Below, in pieces: positions 6,107 to 6,980 of a stretch of DNA of 6,980 bases; the stretch's first letter is position 1, and each line of letters begins with the position of its first letter. The stretch covers positions 1 to 6,980 of the forward strand of contig NZ_JZWV01001011.1 in assembly GCF_000966975.1 (NCBI RefSeq), in the 5' to 3' direction. Position numbers and translations under genes: made by a program. Source of the DNA: Streptomyces katrae. GTDB taxonomy: Bacteria; Actinomycetota; Actinomycetes; Streptomycetales; Streptomycetaceae. The notes under the pieces are model-generated. The model was given only the letters and a program-made list of their open reading frames with translations, made no database searches and was not told where the DNA came from.

Positions 6107-6400
6107 ATGACTGCCATCAAGCGCACCCTGTCCACCCTGGCCCTCACCGGCGGCGCCGCCCTCGCCCTCACCCCCGTCGCCGCCCACGCCGCCGACGGGC
6201 CCTCCCTGGAGAACCAGCCCGTCGTGGAGCGCGTCGTCGACATCGCGGGCCACCCGGGCCAGGCGATGAAGGACACCAAGACCGCCCTCGACGTCACCAC
6301 CGCGACCGCCGGCAGTGCCGCCAAGTCCACCCAGGGCTCCCTCGCGGGCGCCGACACCGCCCTGGTCGGCGGCCTGCCGCACGCGCCGACGGTGAAGTAG
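6107..6400 (+). CDS. Small secreted protein of unknown function
   Basis: A 97-residue protein with a clear Sec-type signal peptide: a basic start (MTAIKR), a hydrophobic core (about 8-22) and an AHA-A cleavage site after residue 28. The mature part is about 69 residues, has no cysteine and no second membrane segment, and is rich in Ala, Thr and Gly. It starts ADGPSLENQPVVERVVDIAG and ends GGLPHAPTVK. The N-terminal third of the mature part may form a short amphipathic helix; the rest looks flexible. I do not recognise the family. Codon positions show normal high-GC bias, and an alternative reading on the opposite strand is less protein-like. The Shine-Dalgarno is a poor GGCGGGG directly before the ATG. 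It is transcribed away from the toxin operon and no promoter is obvious. Confidence 0.7.
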   Translation: MTAIKRTLSTLALTGGAALALTPVAAHAADGPSLENQPVVERVVDIAGHPGQAMKDTKTALDVTTATAGSAAKSTQGSLAGADTALVGGLPHAPTVK

Positions 6401-6403
6401 CGC

Positions 6404-6437
6404 AACGACTCCGAGGGGCCGGCGGGCGGGACTCGTT
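6404..6437. terminator. Weak hairpin between convergent genes
   Basis: AACGACTCC (6404-6412) pairs with GGACTCGTT (6429-6437) with one internal mismatch around a 16-base G-rich loop. It fills the 36-base gap between the secreted-protein stop and the stop of the VOC gene on the other strand, so it may serve both. The mismatch makes the call tentative. Confidence 0.35.
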
Positions 6438-6835
6438 CAGCCCCAGGTGCGGGAGCAGAGGACCAGGCGGTAGCCGTCGGGGTCGGTGACGGTGACGCCG
6501 TACTCGTCCCAGTAGGGGTTGTTGGACGGGACCTGCTCCCCGCCGCAGGCGATCAGGCGGCGGACGAGGGCGGCGTCGGGGGCCTGCCCGAGGTAGACCA
6601 CGAACAGGTCGTCCACGGTGGGCGAGGGCTCGACCGGGTTCTCGGGGTCCCGGGTGAGCTCGAAGTGCCAACCGCCGCCGGCCGGTCCGACCATGACGAG
6701 GTCGTGCTCCCCGGGAACGTGCCCCGAGGTCCGCCACAGGACGTCGAGCCCCAGCCCGTCGACGTAGAACCGCTCGGCGGCCGCGAGGTCGCGGGAGGGA
6801 CGGGCCACGCGGACGGGGGTGTGTGCATCGATCAT
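6437..6835 (-). CDS. VOC-superfamily (glyoxalase-fold) protein, YycE-like
   Basis: A 132-residue protein of the vicinal oxygen chelate superfamily, with two beta-alpha-beta-beta-beta modules (about 5-61 and 75-130). Family landmarks are RVARPSRDLAAAERFYVDGLGL at the N-terminus, GGWHFELT (54-61) closing the first module, and NNPYWDEYGVTVTDPDGYRLVL (105-126) in the second. The NPYW...DPDG pattern and the ARPS...FY..GLGL start resemble Bacillus YycE, whose function is unknown to me. E59 is present, but the second-module strand DDLFVVYLG lacks the usual ligand histidine and the closing strand RLVLC lacks the usual glutamate, so metal-dependent glyoxalase or dioxygenase activity is doubtful; ligand binding or resistance are alternatives. 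The start is the ATG at 6835, with no Shine-Dalgarno. It converges on the secreted-protein gene. Confidence 0.85.
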   Translation of the reverse strand: MIDAHTPVRVARPSRDLAAAERFYVDGLGLDVLWRTSGHVPGEHDLVMVGPAGGGWHFELTRDPENPVEPSPTVDDLFVVYLGQAPDAALVRRLIACGGEQVPSNNPYWDEYGVTVTDPDGYRLVLCSRTWG

Positions 6836-6841
6836 GCCCGG

Positions 6842-6847
6842 AGGGTA
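6842..6847 (-). promoter_or_regulatory. Possible -10 element for a leaderless VOC message
   Basis: TACCCT on the minus strand fits the TAnnnT pattern and ends six bases before the VOC start codon, the spacing expected if transcription begins at the ATG itself. The absence of a Shine-Dalgarno sequence agrees with this. No -35 is recognisable, so confidence is low. Confidence 0.25.
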
Positions 6848-6980
6848 TGGGCGCGGCGGGGTGCCGGGGCGTGGCGGGAGTGGCGGTCTGTCAGGTGGCG
6901 GGGTGGGTGCTGCGGTCGGTGGCTTCGGCTGGGGGTGGGCGGTGTGCCCTTGCCCGGGGTCGGGGGAGTGTCGGGGGCTT

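Noticed and set aside
5957..6405. Minus-strand open frames opposite the small secreted protein
   Set aside because: They are Gly/Ala/Arg-rich without motifs, and one runs into the toxin gene in a wrong frame; the plus-strand frame has a real signal peptide.
6836..6980. Possible C-terminal end of a gene entering from the right edge on the minus strand
   Set aside because: A frame is open from the edge to a TGA at 6893-6891, but the roughly 29 codons are Pro/Arg/Ala-rich with no recognisable sequence, which chance explains at this composition. Runs of G in this stretch are too irregular for a confident quadruplex call.

Overview
The window looks like chromosomal DNA from a high-GC actinomycete, most likely Streptomyces or a close relative. 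The coding regions are very GC-rich with G or C at nearly every third codon position. Genes are separated by GC-rich hairpins without long U-tracts, and the protein families (an actinobacterial APC permease, a small secreted Ala-rich protein, a HigB/HigA-type toxin-antitoxin locus) fit that group. This assignment is inference from composition and family style; there is no rRNA or other marker gene here.

Left part (1-3349): a short upstream region with a strong ribosome binding site leads into a 580-residue amidohydrolase of the N-acyl-D-amino-acid deacylase type. It overlaps by four bases (ATGA) with a 494-residue NAD(P)-dependent aldehyde dehydrogenase that has its catalytic residues intact. 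The two must be co-expressed. A plausible but unproven reading is a catabolic pair: hydrolysis of an amide or N-acyl compound, and oxidation of an aldehyde derived from the same substrate.

Middle (3350-5165): a 244-base gap, locally much richer in A+T than its surroundings, contains two hairpins (the second a good terminator) and a striking operator-like element with three half-sites. It is followed by a 523-residue APC-family amino acid/amine permease. The permease may supply the substrate of the upstream enzymes, but it has its own transcription unit and apparently its own regulator binding site.

Right part (5166-6980): a hairpin shared by two convergent genes ends the permease. A minus-strand toxin-antitoxin operon follows, with the toxin first. 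The XRE-type antitoxin is intact, but the RelE/HigB/Gp49-like toxin is split by what looks like a two-base AC duplication that creates a premature TGA. A palindrome in front of the toxin is a candidate autoregulatory operator. A small secreted protein with a clear signal peptide is transcribed away from the toxin gene. It converges on a YycE-like VOC (glyoxalase-fold) protein that seems to lack most of the usual metal ligands. The last 145 bases are G-rich and show no supportable gene.

Most noteworthy: the broken toxin beside an intact antitoxin, the three-half-site operator before the permease, and an amidohydrolase whose active site appears to lack two of the histidines of classical D-aminoacylases. 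No CRISPR array, tRNA, rRNA, insertion sequence or obvious defence system is present.
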